This document shows positions 33,648 to 34,678 of a DNA stretch of 34,678 nt, piece by piece. The notes under the pieces are model-generated. The model did no database searches, was not told the origin of the DNA, and saw only the letters and a list, made by a program, of their open reading frames with translations. Each line of letters opens with the position of its first letter. The first letter of the stretch is position 1. The position numbers were made by a program, and so were the translations under genes. Source of the stretch: a virus; the IMG/VR virus record IMGVR_UViG_3300017751_000084, positions 1-34,678 of that record; one strand, written 5' to 3'.

Positions 33648-34678
33648 ATGTTTCAAACACAACATCTACAAGAAAAGTGGCAGCCAGTCCTAGAACACTC
33701 AGATTTACCTAAAATCGAGGATTCTTACAGACGAGCTGTTACTACTTTGATCTTGGAAAACCAAGAAAAAGCAATGAGAGAAGACAGAGCATTTTTAGGT
33801 GAAGCTGCACCTACTAACGCAACTGGCGCTAACGTTGACAATTGGGACCCAATCCTAATTTCACTAGTAAGAAGAAGTATGCCGAACTTAATCGCATACG
33901 ACATCTGTGGCGTACAACCAATGACTGGCCCAACAGGTCTGATTTTTGCAATGAGAGCAAGAGCAGCATCTGGCGACGGTGCAGAAGCATTAGTTGACGA
34001 ACAGATTCCATTCTTATCTAACCAAGACGCAGCTGGAAACACAGGTGGTGGTGACCAATCTGGTACTAACCCTGCTGTTCTTAACGACTCACCTTCTGCT
34101 GGTACGTACTCAACTGTAACAGGTATGACTACTACTGAGGCGGAAACTCTAGGTGATGGTACAGACGAATTTGCAGAAATGGCATTCTCAATCGAGAAGC
34201 ACACTGTAACTGCTGTATCAAGAGCGTTAAAAGCTGAATACACAATGGAACTTGCTCAAGACTTGAAAGCAATCCATGGTTTAGACGCTGAAACTGAACT
34301 TGCAAACATTCTATCTGCTGAAATCTTAACAGAGATCAACAGAGAAGTAGTAAGAAATATTTACAACTCTGCTGTAAAAGGCGCGGCTGTAAACACAACT
34401 ACTGCAGGTATCTTTGATTTAGACACAGACTCAAACGGAAGATGGTCTGTTGAGAAATTCAAAGGACTATTGTTCGCAATCGAAAGAGACGCAAATGCTA
34501 TCGGACAACAAATCAGAAGAGGAAAAGGTAACATGATTATCACTTCAGCTGATGTTGCCTCTGCACTTCAAATGGCTGGTGTATTAGATTACACACCTGC
34601 TCTTAACAACAACCTAAACGTTGATGACACAAGCACAACTTTCGCTGGTGTACTTAACGGTAGATACAAAGTATATGT
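33648..34678 (+). CDS. 23: Major capsid protein gp23 (partial, runs off the window)
   Basis: The ATG at 33648 follows AAAGGAGA and the frame stays open to the edge for 343 codons. FQTQHLQEKWQPVLEHSDLP is the standard N-terminus of marine gp23; RRAVTTLILENQEKAMREDR, MPNLIAYDICGVQPMTGPTG and SIEKHTVTAVSRALKAEYTM are conserved HK97-fold blocks used in g23 surveys. T4 gp23 is a 521-residue precursor, so roughly a third of the gene is missing. It forms the capsid hexamers after gp21 removes the N-terminal ~65 residues. Confidence 0.96.
   Translation, partial: MFQTQHLQEKWQPVLEHSDLPKIEDSYRRAVTTLILENQEKAMREDRAFLGEAAPTNATGANVDNWDPILISLVRRSMPNLIAYDICGVQPMTGPTGLIFAMRARAASGDGAEALVDEQIPFLSNQDAAGNTGGGDQSGTNPAVLNDSPSAGTYSTVTGMTTTEAETLGDGTDEFAEMAFSIEKHTVTAVSRALKAEYTMELAQDLKAIHGLDAETELANILSAEILTEINREVVRNIYNSAVKGAAVNTTTAGIFDLDTDSNGRWSVEKFKGLLFAIERDANAIGQQIRRGKGNMIITSADVASALQMAGVLDYTPALNNNLNVDDTSTTFAGVLNGRYKVY

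Noticed and set aside
1-34678. CRISPR arrays, insertion sequences, tRNA genes, rho-independent terminators
   Set aside because: No regular repeats with spacers, no transposase frames, no cloverleaf in the short gaps, and no stem-loop followed by a T-run that I could defend.

Overview
The window is the late structural-gene region of a T4-like marine myovirus. Base composition is AT-rich throughout. The core genes run in the T4 order on the + strand: 8 - (baseplate/fibre block) - 13 - 14 - 15 - 16 - 17 - 18 - 19 - 20 - 67 - (small gene at the gene 68 position) - 21 - 22 - 23. The window opens inside gene 8 and closes inside gene 23. The T4 set 9-12/wac is not recognisable. A 2123-residue DUF4815-type protein and a block of fibre or structural genes stand in its place, as in cyanophages and pelagiphages. 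Exact T4-type late promoter octamers (TATAAATA) lie in most of the larger intergenic gaps. The host cannot be read directly. AT-richness, the absence of photosynthesis genes here, and a proteobacterial-type tripartite tricarboxylate transporter suggest a marine alphaproteobacterial (SAR11-like) host over a cyanobacterium, but this is inference.

Layout. 1-10870: end of gp8, the giant baseplate/fibre-associated protein, two small structural proteins, an Mtd_N-type fibre with an internal duplication, and two conserved-looking unknowns. 10867-13439: accessory island with two divergent (- strand) GT-A glycosyltransferase paralogs and a + strand SDR epimerase whose 3' end runs 71 bases into gene 13. 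13369-16006: neck and tail-completion genes 13, 14, 15. 16032-18244: small terminase gene 16 sandwiched between two paralogous radical-SAM genes. 18246-19886: large terminase. 19870-25448: second accessory island with a tandem pair of unknown paralogs, a class I methyltransferase, TctA and TctC transporter subunits (no TctB), a sulfotransferase-like P-loop protein and a 2OG-Fe(II) oxygenase-like protein. 25414-25713: a - strand HNH-like zinc-finger gene facing away from gene 18 across a palindromic element carrying a late promoter on both strands. 25835-34678: sheath, tube, portal, gp67, small gene, decoration-like protein, gp21 protease, an accessory Rossmann-like gene with its own late promoter, gp22 scaffold and gp23 major capsid.

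How it works together. Nearly all of the window makes or fills virions: portal, scaffold, protease and capsid build the prohead; gp16/gp17 package DNA; gp13/14/15 join head and tail; sheath, tube, baseplate and fibres form the tail. The accessory genes are packed between these with 1-70 base overlaps, so most should be co-transcribed late. Three of the accessory sets are duplicated pairs. The most striking features are the TctA-TctC transporter pair in a virion operon, the radical-SAM pair around the small terminase, and the 18-bp palindrome with overlapping divergent late promoters. No stretch longer than about 125 bases lacks a gene; no tRNA, CRISPR array or insertion sequence was seen.
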